DNA of 64,000 nt from Paenibacillus alvei DSM 29 (GCF_000293805.1 NZ_AMBZ01000005.1:124001-188000), one strand, 5' to 3'. Counted from the first letter of the stretch, positions 17,001-25,141 are shown. Numbers and translations are program-made. The notes: generated by a model from the sequence alone, not told the origin.

Positions 17001-19288
17001 TTTCCGTTGCCATCGATGTATTTCGTCGGATCTCCTGTCAATGTGTTATACTCCATTCGGGATACGAGGCTGTCCGATGCTCCGTCGACATTCGTAACAT
17101 TCACCGATTGCTTGTTCAAAAACATTCTTCCATATTCTTGCTGGACAACAGTATCCCGGGAGTCGCCTTTGATCCGTATGGTTATCGGGTTCCCCATCGA
17201 ATCATATTCATAATTCAACTGCTGCACGATAGTCCCTTGATCACTCTTGGATTGAACTTGCAGCAGTCCGCCAGTACTTCGATCATACTGATATTCCGTA
17301 TTCAAGTTCATGCTTTGCCCTGTAGGGACAACGCTGCGGATAAGCCCCTTCTGCTTATTCGGAGATTCCAGCCGCCCATACTCATAATGGCTTGTCGCGC
17401 CTAATGGGTTCCTTTCAGAAACGATGTATCCCCAATTTTCCTTATCATACGTTCTGGTCGTAATTCGAGATGCCGAGTTTCTCCCCTCGCTGCTTCGAAC
17501 CTCCTCAATTCGAATGGGGTTCGGGTTTCTCATTCCCTTGTCATATTGATATCGGACAGTTCGGGCTTCATTCCCACGATCCGTACGCGTCCTCGTTTCT
17601 TCCAAATATAGACTCGATGGGGCGTCACTCCCATTATATCGTTTGTCATACACATAGGTCGTTGTTTTCAGACCGTCCGTTACGTCCACCGAGAAAGAGT
17701 TATCTTGGAACTTCTCCCCTACATCACCGTTATTGAACGTGAAAACCAACTCATTTTGATGCGTTCCGGAGGTCGAACTATAGGAGTCCCGACGCGTTTT
17801 ATAGCGAATCGTTTCCTCTTCCGCATACTCCCCGATTTTGCGGAATACCGGAGTATCGAATGCAAACCGGGTAATTGCTTTCGTTGGATGCTCGATTACG
17901 CTTAAAGCGATGGTATCGTTTCTCCCCCATTTCATTCTCATTAAATCGGATTGTCCATCCTTGCGAAAATCTTTATAAGCCCTGGCAAAGTTGAAGTAAA
18001 GGTCTTTCCACACGCTGTAATCGTATTTGGTGGATCGTCCCATCGGATCGATGACTTCCGTCAGCAGATCTTGTTCCAGGACGGATTCTCCTTTAATAGA
18101 GGTCACTCTTTGCTTTTTATAGACAACTGTCCGACCTCCGCTTTCCACGACAATTGTATTATCGGGATTATACGTAAAAATCATAGCATTGGCACCGGTC
18201 CTTGAACTGTTTGACGTCACGATCAAACCTAGTTCTGTACCGTAATATATGAATTGAATATAATTCCCGTCTTTATCCTTTATTAGAATTAAGTCGCCCA
18301 CGGCATTAAAATATTGCCGTACCCCTGTTTTATAATTGGCAAGCTCATACGCAGACTTTTCATTTCCTATCTTGACATTCTCTGATTCGGAAAAGTTCAG
18401 ATCATGAAAAGGATACCCTACAATATTAGATCCATCTATTCGATAAGTGCCCAAGCCGGAAATATAAAGGTACATCTGTCCGTCTACTCTTTTGAAATAG
18501 GAAATATCCCAAATCCACCCTTTTCCGAGCTTGAATCTGCCCTCTTCATCGGTTGATTGTTTCGTGATATTCTCCTTATAACTTTCCGGGTTGAAAGTAA
18601 TATCGTTCTTTGCTCGAGAGCTGTCGTATACGCGTCGCAGCGCAAAATCTAAACCGTTGTATCCGGGCATGACCAGATCCGTTGTCTCCACGCGCAAGGA
18701 AGCGTCCACGGTTGAAATATGGTCGCTTTCCGAACCGACCGCATACGGAGCTTGATCCAAGCGAATCGGTGCACGCTGCAGCGCGACCTTGTCGTATGGA
18801 CTATCGTCGCTTAGCGATCTCTTCGCTCGACGCTGGGTATTGTATACTAGATCGGTAACCGATAGAGGTTCTTCTCCTCCATATACTTGATCCGTTACAG
18901 AGATGGGATCATATACGGCAGCAGTTACACTCGCATTATGAGCATGTAGGGGATCCGTAACTAGCGAGGGGTACTGCTGTTCCATAAATTGCTCATACGA
19001 TCCGCCCTGCTTTTGAAGAAGCAGCCCTTGATAAATATGATGAAGCAGGTAGCCTTTCACGATTTCATTGACCACCCAATCCCTTGCTACGCCAAACATT
19101 TCCGTAATCGAGGTGACGGTGATTAGCTCATCTGAGTCCGATAAGGTTTCATTTGCGCCGTATACGCTAGAGGTGACGGTTCTATTGGATGTTTGGTTCG
19201 CAGACTTAGGAGAGTCTTGTGCTGATGTAATAGGTATACTTGTAAACAATAGCGTACATGCAAGAATTATTGACAAATATCTCTTCAA
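14033..19288 (-). CDS. Secreted RHS/YD-repeat polymorphic toxin with HINT domain
   Basis: A 1751-residue exported toxin. TTG 19288 is the likely start because GGAGG lies eight bases upstream, inside the longer GTG-started frame at 19303. A signal peptide (MKRYLSIILACTLLFTSIP) comes first, then long tracts of YD repeats (for example TRYRYNLSGDMVEVKYADGN). The RHS core motif follows (LRARWYDPSVGRFINEDTYEG and YVYNNPLIHLDPTGN). A HINT domain lies at about 1528-1660, starting CFTAGTKV, with ATAEHPF in the middle, and ending GIWVHN before Cys. The last 91 residues form the variable toxin tip, with a R-x-D-P and H-x-H pattern (MRIDPPDKVTKFDHVHLYD), perhaps a nuclease. The toxin family is not recognised. 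The immunity gene follows at once. Confidence 0.93.
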   Translation of the reverse strand: MKRYLSIILACTLLFTSIPITSAQDSPKSANQTSNRTVTSSVYGANETLSDSDELITVTSITEMFGVARDWVVNEIVKGYLLHHIYQGLLLQKQGGSYEQFMEQQYPSLVTDPLHAHNASVTAAVYDPISVTDQVYGGEEPLSVTDLVYNTQRRAKRSLSDDSPYDKVALQRAPIRLDQAPYAVGSESDHISTVDASLRVETTDLVMPGYNGLDFALRRVYDSSRAKNDITFNPESYKENITKQSTDEEGRFKLGKGWIWDISYFKRVDGQMYLYISGLGTYRIDGSNIVGYPFHDLNFSESENVKIGNEKSAYELANYKTGVRQYFNAVGDLILIKDKDGNYIQFIYYGTELGLIVTSNSSRTGANAMIFTYNPDNTIVVESGGRTVVYKKQRVTSIKGESVLEQDLLTEVIDPMGRSTKYDYSVWKDLYFNFARAYKDFRKDGQSDLMRMKWGRNDTIALSVIEHPTKAITRFAFDTPVFRKIGEYAEEETIRYKTRRDSYSSTSGTHQNELVFTFNNGDVGEKFQDNSFSVDVTDGLKTTTYVYDKRYNGSDAPSSLYLEETRTRTDRGNEARTVRYQYDKGMRNPNPIRIEEVRSSEGRNSASRITTRTYDKENWGYIVSERNPLGATSHYEYGRLESPNKQKGLIRSVVPTGQSMNLNTEYQYDRSTGGLLQVQSKSDQGTIVQQLNYEYDSMGNPITIRIKGDSRDTVVQQEYGRMFLNKQSVNVTNVDGASDSLVSRMEYNTLTGDPTKYIDGNGNVTTYTHDKLGRMTAEIYADGTQTAVAYDDAANKITITYPNGQQIEKWFDPLGNLIKETNGRGGVANHTYDRYGHMIRKGTFDGNWMEYEYDAWGRVTKENFIYGQNRIVYDDAANTKTTYDGANNGIRETYDVMDRLIAKEEIKPSGQAVVAARYEYDLAGNVQTAYDGNHNATKYEYDGLGRLIAVTDAEGKTTRYRYNLSGDMVEVKYADGNTVEKRYDEIGRLLQQIDPNKQSKRFYYNGNGNVIKSIDRKGQVQQYEYNNRNLLTATTAPDERISYSYDATGKRTAMTDQTGMTTYAYYPTGELASITYPDQTRINYDYEVRGLRTEQTVAAGGYKITQRISHTNILPNPTSMAVLDGSGSQLTQFEYKYDGSFNRLTELKSAQGFLENYAYDGLNLAGIQQKQGDAPLGSYSYTYDNNRNIVAKNDNGAAYQFSYDLLNRIKTSSQFNEAYAYDQRDNRSTLQSDQVPNIKGASYAYDSRNRLTQVTTEDGKAVSYRYNGDNLMVERTEGGVTTRYYYDDRAKIVAEGKVEGNGSVTITAVYVHDSNGKLLARQVPGQGMQYYVSNGHGDITEVRDAQGNVLNRYTYDIWGNPLVQEEQVPNIFRYSGEYWDEATNLQYLRARWYDPSVGRFINEDTYEGEIKNPLSLNLYTYVYNNPLIHLDPTGNFVYPISPSLTCAVDMGNCKSNLEAQVKAGKEIAVEGANFLILDDVNTLLNPDGSLNEKALTVASFLPWGKVLKAGKVGSKVSKAAKSLAKCNCFTAGTKVLTDEGERNIEDIEVGDTVLAKSDETGEVAYKEVVGLFQKQANEIYKVYIDDEVIEATAEHPFWLDGKGWTEVKDLEIGDLLVTSDGSKLAIDKIRKEPLKARVYNFEVKDYNFYFVSNLGIWVHNCSIFGFKLADVPNMNKSQLLSNLPDGWKYTDNNGFVHVKDANGLIRMRIDPPDKVTKFDHVHLYDEKGNSLDINGKIVEQKSPDAHIRYKK

Positions 19289-19415
19289 GGCTAAATCCTC
19301 CACTTCATTTTTTGTTGAATCTATATTCTTTTTAATTTCGGATTTGCAATGTATACCTTGCCTTTTCCACTCGTTCCAGTCTCACTTAGATATGTTTCAC
19401 CTCCCTGTCATATCG

Positions 19416-20627
19416 CTAATACACGTAGATTAAATTTGAGTTGGTGGCTGGTGTTTTGTACATTTCGCTTTCGATCTCAACAGGCTGTAATGCCCGATTC
19501 CAGACTTTCATCTCTGCTATATTTCCGTGAAATTGATAGTGGGTATCATTATCCCATCCTGATAAGTAAGCACGATCTGCAACATTTCGATTAGAAGCAG
19601 TCCCTATCTTCGCAAGAGTTTGTCGAACGCCATTGATATACAACTCATTTTTGTAAGTATCCCCATTCGTAAATATTGCAGATACGTGAACCCACTTATT
19701 AACTAGTGAATCCGATGAGGTTCCATACAAATCCCCATTGCCTGTATTGAAGCCAAATAATCGATCATTAAAGTACAAATCGTACGTGCTGTTAGCCCAG
19801 CTAAAGGGCATTTCGATTTGGTTCCCGTCCCATTTCATCCAAAATTGAACGGTTGTTTGCGCACCAGGACTCGGATCCGCTTGAATTCCTGATAATTTCA
19901 TTTGTTGGAATCCGTTGAACTTCAGTGATTGTACAGGCTCATCTCTTAGCTTCCATTCTCCTACCAAATCTGCTACTGCTACAGGACTTTTCGAAAATAC
20001 ACTGCTTGAAATTTCGGGTTGCGTTAACGCCCTCTTCCAGATTTTTAGATCTGATATTTGACCTTTGAAGCGGTAATCTTCACTCCTTGCCCAGCCTGAA
20101 ATATTCGCAGTGCCCGACACAGATTTAATTAGTGATTGACTCCCGTAGTGTTGTAACGTTTGCTTTGTTCCATTTACATAGATTTCACTTTTTGTAATGT
20201 CCCCATTATGAAATATGGCTGTAATTTGAACCCATTTGTTAGCGATATTTTCGGCTGGAAATCCGAATAAATCCCCGTTCCCCGTATTGAACCCTAATAC
20301 ATTACTGTTCAGCCAAAGTGTATATCCCGAGTCCCAGCTAAATGGCATCATATTGTCTTGACCTGTCCAGTTCATCCAAAATTGGACGGTTGTTTTGGCA
20401 TTTTCAGCGCCGTTAATTCCATAGGCATTGATTGCAACTTTTTCTTTGCCTGTAAACGTCTTTTTATCTGCGGGAGTGTAACTATTATCTGCAATGTTTA
20501 CAGTAGATTTTCGAATCAGGTTGCCATTTGGGTCATATTCATAAATAACGTTGTTTCCTGCAAAGCTCGTGCCAGCCGGCAACATTATCATAAGAATTAT
20601 AAGTAGTGACGATATTATCGTTCTCAT
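19416..20627 (-). CDS. Secreted protein with one YD motif and two LamG-type domains
   Basis: A 403-residue exported protein. A signal peptide (about 1-23, ending SFAG) is followed by a single YD motif (IYEYDPNGNLIRKS), then two copies of a concanavalin-like LamG fold (about 55-215 and 235-395). Both contain parallel segments such as TTVQFWMNWTGQDN and TTVQFWMKWDGNQ, LGFNTGNGDLFG and LFGFNTGNGDLYG, and closing LKIWKRALTQPEI and MKVWNRALQPVEI. LamG domains usually bind carbohydrate or protein. ATG 20627 follows AGGAAGG. It is second in the operon leading to the RHS toxin. Confidence 0.85.
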   Translation of the reverse strand: MRTIISSLLIILMIMLPAGTSFAGNNVIYEYDPNGNLIRKSTVNIADNSYTPADKKTFTGKEKVAINAYGINGAENAKTTVQFWMNWTGQDNMMPFSWDSGYTLWLNSNVLGFNTGNGDLFGFPAENIANKWVQITAIFHNGDITKSEIYVNGTKQTLQHYGSQSLIKSVSGTANISGWARSEDYRFKGQISDLKIWKRALTQPEISSSVFSKSPVAVADLVGEWKLRDEPVQSLKFNGFQQMKLSGIQADPSPGAQTTVQFWMKWDGNQIEMPFSWANSTYDLYFNDRLFGFNTGNGDLYGTSSDSLVNKWVHVSAIFTNGDTYKNELYINGVRQTLAKIGTASNRNVADRAYLSGWDNDTHYQFHGNIAEMKVWNRALQPVEIESEMYKTPATNSNLIYVY

Positions 20628-20732
20628 ATGATACCTTCCTCATCATTAAATTCATTGTTTTATGCTGCTCGTACGATTCCCGTTTTGATCGTATATATAT
20701 TGATTCGTCTCCCCTTCGATAATGTGATAGAC

Positions 20733-22172
20733 TCAATCCATTACCTGAACATGCACCCATGCTACGGCCATCATATTTCCGTATTGATCAACCGTATAGA
20801 CATGCGTAATGTATGTACCTGATTCATTATTATGTTTACTGAAAGGAATTCGGATTTTCCATACACCCGGCTTTACTTGTTCTCCTTTCATCCATGGATG
20901 TTCAAGATCATCTTGTCCATTGTGATCCGTCCATGTTGGAAATCTGACTTCATTGATGCTAGTAGGAACTCCTTCTACAAAAATTTCATATGAACCATCG
21001 CTTTTCTTCACCTCTTGCGGAGCTCTAAGTTGAACGTTGTTGCCGCGAACCGTAACGATAAAACCATCTACAAATTTCCCATCCGCATAGATATGGGTAA
21101 TATAGCTGCCCGCCTCCTGATTATGCTCACTATAAAGTACAGTTGCTTTCCATACTCCATTTGCTACTTTACTTCCCTCAATCCATTTCAAGTCATCCTG
21201 ATCATGAAGAGCTGTCCACGTTGGGAACTGAACCTTCTGCGTATTCTGATCCAGACCATAAATGGCAATATCGTAGGACACACTAGATAGATTCGTCTCG
21301 ATTGGATACTGAGTTCCACCTGTCACATTTACCTCTGCCGCGCCAAGCATCATGTTGTTTCCATATTTGTCAAAGCTATAAATATGTGTGATATACTTTC
21401 CTGTCTCATAATTATGCTTCTTGAATGGAATCGTTATTTTCCATGTACCGTTCCCTTGATTGACTCCTCTAATCCAAGGTTGCTCCAGATCGTCTTGGCC
21501 ATTTGCCTCTGTCCAAGTCGGAAACCTAACCTCATTCACATTGGAGCCTACACCATCAATGTAAATATCATAAGACTCGTCCTTCAATGACGCTTTTTCT
21601 GGACTGCGCACTTTCACGTTAAAGCCCACATTAACGATTGTCGATGCAACCATACGATCCCCATCATAAATATGAGTAATATAAGAGCCTGTTTCCATAC
21701 CGTGATTTTTGAAAAAAACAGTCGCTTTCCATACTCCATTAGACACCTTCGTTCCCTTGATCCACTCCATATCATCCTGGCCATTACGATCAGTCCAAGT
21801 AGGGAAATATACCTGTTCAGCATTACTACGTATCCCTCTTATATAGATCTCATAGGATAGAGCCGACAAATTGATTGTTGGCTGTGCTGTCTGGCTCCCT
21901 TTTTTTCGATTGATTTGATTTCCGTTAGAATCATAGATATAAGACATATAAGTGCCATCTGCTTGAAAAGCAGCGATCAATCTTCCGTCAGCATCGTATA
22001 TGTAATCGTTTTTCTTTGCATCTGTAGACAAGTTAATAAACACTTGCTGCGATTCCTTTTGCCCTTCTTGAGCAAGTGCTTTGTCCCCGTAAATCAAGTT
22101 TGTCCCAATCATAAAAACAATCATTATAGTGATGCTTATGAACAGCTTCTTTACATCCTTCACCATTACCAT
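20733..22172 (-). CDS. Secreted protein with YD motifs and four GBS-Bsp-like repeats
   Basis: A 479-residue exported protein. A signal peptide (to about residue 35, ALAQEG) is followed by two YD motifs (DYIYDADGRLIAAFQADG, SYIYDSNGNQINRK). Four repeats of about 90 residues then follow, each with FPTWT, QDD, W-(I/M)-(E/K)-G and a G(S/K/T)YITH(I/V)Y core, as in GBS-Bsp-like repeats of surface proteins. Two ATGs (22172 and 22166) could start it, both behind GCAGGGG. The frame stays open past its TGA stop for 25 more codons, including another YD motif, so the original protein was probably longer. It is first in the toxin operon. Confidence 0.8.
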   Translation of the reverse strand: MVMVKDVKKLFISITIMIVFMIGTNLIYGDKALAQEGQKESQQVFINLSTDAKKNDYIYDADGRLIAAFQADGTYMSYIYDSNGNQINRKKGSQTAQPTINLSALSYEIYIRGIRSNAEQVYFPTWTDRNGQDDMEWIKGTKVSNGVWKATVFFKNHGMETGSYITHIYDGDRMVASTIVNVGFNVKVRSPEKASLKDESYDIYIDGVGSNVNEVRFPTWTEANGQDDLEQPWIRGVNQGNGTWKITIPFKKHNYETGKYITHIYSFDKYGNNMMLGAAEVNVTGGTQYPIETNLSSVSYDIAIYGLDQNTQKVQFPTWTALHDQDDLKWIEGSKVANGVWKATVLYSEHNQEAGSYITHIYADGKFVDGFIVTVRGNNVQLRAPQEVKKSDGSYEIFVEGVPTSINEVRFPTWTDHNGQDDLEHPWMKGEQVKPGVWKIRIPFSKHNNESGTYITHVYTVDQYGNMMAVAWVHVQVMD

Positions 22173-22377
22173 GTACCCCTGCCTTATCTATGTTTCCTTT
22201 TTCTATATTTACTATTTCTGCTGACCTATGCTACTTTACAGACATTAATTTACATATATAAGAACAAACGGGTATTATTTGGGCGTGTTTTGTAACATCA
22301 TTGTTCTTTTTATCACCTTATAGAAATGTTTCCATGTATACTATGTTCATATAGTCACTCACGGAGGTATAAATCGA

Positions 22378-22449
22378 ATGAAAAAACTGATCGGCCTATT
22401 TCTTTTGCTTTTTGGATTGGCCCCTGCAATCAATATCATAAATTCATAA
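22378..22449 (+). CDS. Possible 23-residue hydrophobic peptide
   Basis: ATG 22378 has a good ribosome binding site (CGGAGG, eight to nine bases upstream) and encodes MKKLIGLFLLLFGLAPAINI plus three residues. It looks like a bare signal sequence or a short membrane peptide of the type I toxin or leader class. It could also be a decayed N-terminus. It runs antisense over the 3' end of the Spo0E-like fragment. Confidence 0.4.
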   Translation: MKKLIGLFLLLFGLAPAINIINS

Positions 22450-22680
22450 AATTTCTATTTGTTTTTTTAAAACTTTCCTCCTTCTACATGCTTCCTTGCT
22501 CCTTCTCTGAAACTCAAAAAGATAAACATCTAATTCTTGACTCAATCTCACAACACTTTCGTTTGTAAAGCTCTTTTTTTCATTTGCTGTCTTTATTAAT
22601 TGCTGTCGGATACTTTCGATTTTCTCAATTAAATAATCATGTTTTGCATAGCAAAAATAAAAAGCTTCTATTGTTGAAAC
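22444..22680 (-). pseudogene. Spo0E-like aspartyl-phosphatase fragment without a normal start
   Basis: The minus strand encodes HDYLIEKIESIRQQL, then VVRLSQELDVYLFEFQRR, then a basic tail to TGA 22446-22444. The SQELD motif and two-helix pattern are those of Spo0E family phosphatases that dephosphorylate Spo0A. No ATG, GTG or TTG lies in frame before an upstream TGA. An ATG one frame over (MKGCFNN) would join if one G of a GGG run were removed. It is therefore either a decayed gene or one with a sequence error near its start. Confidence 0.65.
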
Positions 22681-22853
22681 ACCCTTTCATATTTTTTGAC
22701 AGCTTAAATGATTGGAGCGCCCCTAATCCATAAACTGTACTTTCTTGATAATAATAGGGGTTGCTGAAAAATGATTATTTTTGGATTTTTATGTAACTGT
22801 TAATGATTCAACATTCTTTAATGGATGGTCATAGTGTTTTATACAAAACAAAA

Positions 22854-22871
22854 AGACGCCAAATGGCGTCT
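22854..22871 (-). terminator. Hairpin terminator at the end of the IS1182-like remnant
   Basis: AGACGCC (22854-22860) pairs with GGCGTCT (22865-22871). The minus strand continues TTTTTGTTTTG. Confidence 0.55.
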
Positions 22872-22879
22872 CAGATTGA

Positions 22880-23320
22880 CAACTCCCGCGAGTTTATACT
22901 GGTTTAACATGTGTGGCGTCAATAAAGAGTATGTCAGGTTCAAGGAAAACATGACGAGCAGCTTCTTGGAGAATACACTCAAAGATAGCCTCAAACAGTC
23001 CCGCATCCCGAAAACGGCGTATATAATTCATGCCCAGTGTGGAGGAATGGGTTGACTGAAATTATATCCAATAATCCCCGACATTGGCCAATTCACTTAT
23101 GGTCTAATGCATGGAGCAAATACCAAAGTGACATTGAATCAGCTTGCAATCTTAACGAACACAACTAATTCAATACTAGGGCGACCATTATCTTTACAAT
23201 AGAACTGTCGAACCAAGTCATAGAACCAAGTCATAGATGAAGCTAAAGTCGTTAGCTTATTCAGCTTTGCGAACCAAATGATCCTCTCATACAAGCTCAT
23301 CCAAGGAGATCATGGAGATT
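22880..23320 (-). mobile_element. Decayed IS1182-type transposase remnant
   Basis: Read across frames on the minus strand, pieces match the N-terminal DUF772 region of IS1182-type transposases: MISLDELV at about 23313, DHLVRKAE, NDFSFIYDLV, DNGRPSIELVVFVKIAS, and finally a RRFRDAGLFEAIFE-like segment and LEPDILFIDATHVK near 22900. Several stops and frame changes and a 13-base tandem repeat (GAACCAAGTCATA at 23210-23235) show decay. Confidence 0.65.
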
Positions 23321-23349
23321 CAATACTTCCACAAAGTTCGCTCAAAAAA

Positions 23350-23379
23350 AGACTGTCGAAAGGACTTTGTCGACAGTCT
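23350..23379 (-). terminator. Terminator of the regulator/pro-peptide operon
   Basis: AGACTGTCGA (23350-23359) pairs perfectly with TCGACAGTCT (23370-23379). On the minus strand a run of seven T follows. It lies 38 bases after the pro-peptide stop. Confidence 0.85.
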
Positions 23380-23416
23380 GGAAGCACCTTTAAGGTGAGT
23401 TTCTCATTAGAGTTTT

Positions 23417-23557
23417 TCAATTGGTTCCCCAACTCGGTTCTCCGCCTGAATACTGGACAATCTGTGCTTCCCCTACATTTGTGTTAGGTACTATAGGAGT
23501 CAAAAAAAGCAAAACGACAGACGTCAAAACAATTAAGTGTGAAAATTTACTCTTCAT
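23417..23557 (-). CDS. Exported Phr/Alo-like signal pro-peptide, 46 aa
   Basis: A small gene too short for usual gene callers, starting 12 bases after the regulator's stop, with a strong AGGAGG seven to eight bases before ATG 23557. The product has a basic start (MKSKFSH), a hydrophobic core (LIVLTSVVLLFLTPIV), and a plausible signal-peptidase site after VGEA at residue 31. This would release QIVQYSGGEPSWGTN. Size, export signal and position directly behind an HTH-TPR regulator are the hallmarks of pro-peptides of RRNPP systems (PapR, NprX, Phr, Alo). The mature signal is probably a C-terminal 5-10-mer of this tail. No known peptide is matched, so the family assignment is by architecture. Confidence 0.75.
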   Translation of the reverse strand: MKSKFSHLIVLTSVVLLFLTPIVPNTNVGEAQIVQYSGGEPSWGTN

Positions 23558-23569
23558 CGCAACTTCCTC

Positions 23570-24861
23570 CTATTTAGGCTTTTTGCTCAGTTCAGAGTAC
23601 ATTTTATTCATTTTTTGTAGAGCAGAAACATATAATTCAATATTTTTGCTCTCTAATGCCTCCTTCGCGATACAATTAAAGCATTCAAATGCTTCGGTAT
23701 ACATATTGACTTTCATATACTCGTGTGCGCCTTTAGCATAATATTCAAATGCAGTTGCTATGTATACATTATTATACATCAGAAAATCGCCCTTAAGCTT
23801 ATAAAAATAAGCAAGTATATACCTTCTAAAAGGCGTTACAATGTTCATGTTCGCAATTTTCTCTTCATTGCTTAACAGTTTTTCAATTGCGGAAAAATCT
23901 TTTTTTGCAGATACAGTTCGAATAACGAAACTGCGATATAAACAAAATTATATTCAGAGGAGTTCTTTAAGCAATCTTCAAGTTGGGTAATTGCCAAATC
24001 TATATTTCCCAGTTTTCCGTTTATGGAACCAGTCATAAATTTGATGTTCTCGATTACATGCGGAAAGGAGAATTTACTATATTCGTCTAGATAGTACCTA
24101 GCTGAAGCGGCATCTCCTAAATAATAGTATGAATTGCATAAGGCATAAAAAGCCTCCGCTTTCAAAAAACTGTCTGCTTTGTCATTGCGGATAACATTTG
24201 AACAAAGCTCAATGCAATCTTCATAGAGCCTTAAAACATAGGCGTGGCAGCCTAGCTTATAATAAAATGTTATTCGCTCGTCGTGGGATAAGAAATCCGC
24301 ATAATTCAAAATAGCTCTTCCAACTGTATATGTTTCATTTAATCTACTGAAATCATCTCGTTCAATCATATACTTTTGGTACAAACCTTTTGCTATATAG
24401 GGCATAATTCCATGGGCACGTGAGTAATCGATGATGAGGCTGTACAGGGATAATTGAATGGAGGTATCCTCTAAGGAGTCTGTCATTTGATACAGATTTT
24501 CTATCAAATCTAATGTATCCTCTTTTGGTGATTCGAGATATTTTGTAGCTATTTTGGTTATTAATGATGGACTGTAAAATGCTGCAACCGCTTTCTGTAA
24601 AAACGCATAAATCACATTTGATTTATGTCCGATCTCGATGTACTGTTCTACGATGTCTTCAGAGGGGATATCCAATACGGCTGCGATAGATTCAATGATG
24701 TTGAAATTGGGACGTTTAACCTCCCCATTCTCAATCCTTGAAAGGTTGCCTTTATCAAGGCCAACTAATTCTTGAAGCTTAGACAAACTGATATTTTTCC
24801 TTTGGCGATGATACTGAATAAGCTCCCCTAATGTTGCAGGCTTCGCAGTAACGATACGCAC
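23570..24861 (-). CDS. RRNPP-type HTH-TPR peptide-sensing regulator, frameshifted
   Basis: Read as given, GTG 24861 runs 329 residues to TAA 23872. A second frame then continues to TAG 23570 (for example YILAYFYKLKGDFLMYN), and together they make one regulator of about 430 residues. Residues 9-65 are an XRE-type helix-turn-helix (SLSKLQELVGLDKGNLSRIE). The rest is helical TPR repeats (for example AEAFYALCNSYYYLGDAASA). This is the plan of PlcR, NprR and AloR proteins that bind small re-imported peptides. The break is in a run of seven A (23900-23906 on the plus strand as T): one extra A restores a single frame. It is co-transcribed with the 46-aa pro-peptide gene. GTG follows AAGGTGAGG. Confidence 0.8.
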
Positions 24862-24900
24862 AACCTCACCTTCCTTTAGCGTTGCAGATAATCACACTAT

Positions 24901-24928
24901 ATTTTACCGTATTTTTAATAATTGTAAA
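24901..24928 (-). promoter_or_regulatory. Candidate promoter of the HTH-TPR regulator
   Basis: On the minus strand TTTACA (24928-24923) and TAAAAT (24906-24901) are separated by 16 bases, about 40 bases before the GTG start. This is a plausible SigA-type promoter, based on sequence only. Confidence 0.5.
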
Positions 24929-24969
24929 TATTTCTTAATTAATCAATTTTGTGAAAATCTTCAAAAGAA

Positions 24970-25006
24970 ATTATAGGAGTCTGTAAAATAGTTTGTGTGA
25001 ACTCTT
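24970..25006 (-). repeat. Possible IS256-type terminal repeat remnant
   Basis: On the minus strand AGAGTTCACACAAACTATTT followed by TACAGACTCC resembles IS256-family ends and the repeat at 12801-12827. A CTTAAACC/GGTTTAAG inverted repeat (25004-25045) adjoins it. No transposase is present. Confidence 0.3.
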
Positions 25007-25141
25007 AAACCAAAATCCAGTAAACTTAAGTAAATCCGGTTTAAGAAAACAACGCAAATGGCACGGTTTAACAGGCCTGCCCTTGGAGTTGGATGATAAT
25101 TATAAAACACTTTTACCAGCAGTCGGAATCTTGACCAATAT

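Noticed and set aside
15131..17404. Several long plus-strand frames opposite the RHS gene
   Set aside because: Periodic shadows of YD repeats in the antisense frame. No ribosome binding sites.
14033..18700. YD-repeat DNA considered as a tandem repeat or CRISPR-like array
   Set aside because: Repeats are protein-level and degenerate; no constant DNA repeat with unique spacers. No CRISPR array was seen in the window.
22825..23055. Plus-strand frame of 76 aa
   Set aside because: Opposite strand of the IS1182-type remnant; the transposase text is on the minus strand.
23872..24861. Phage lysis-lysogeny AimR as an identity for the HTH-TPR protein
   Set aside because: No phage genes are near; PlcR/NprR/Alo-type regulators fit as well and need no prophage.
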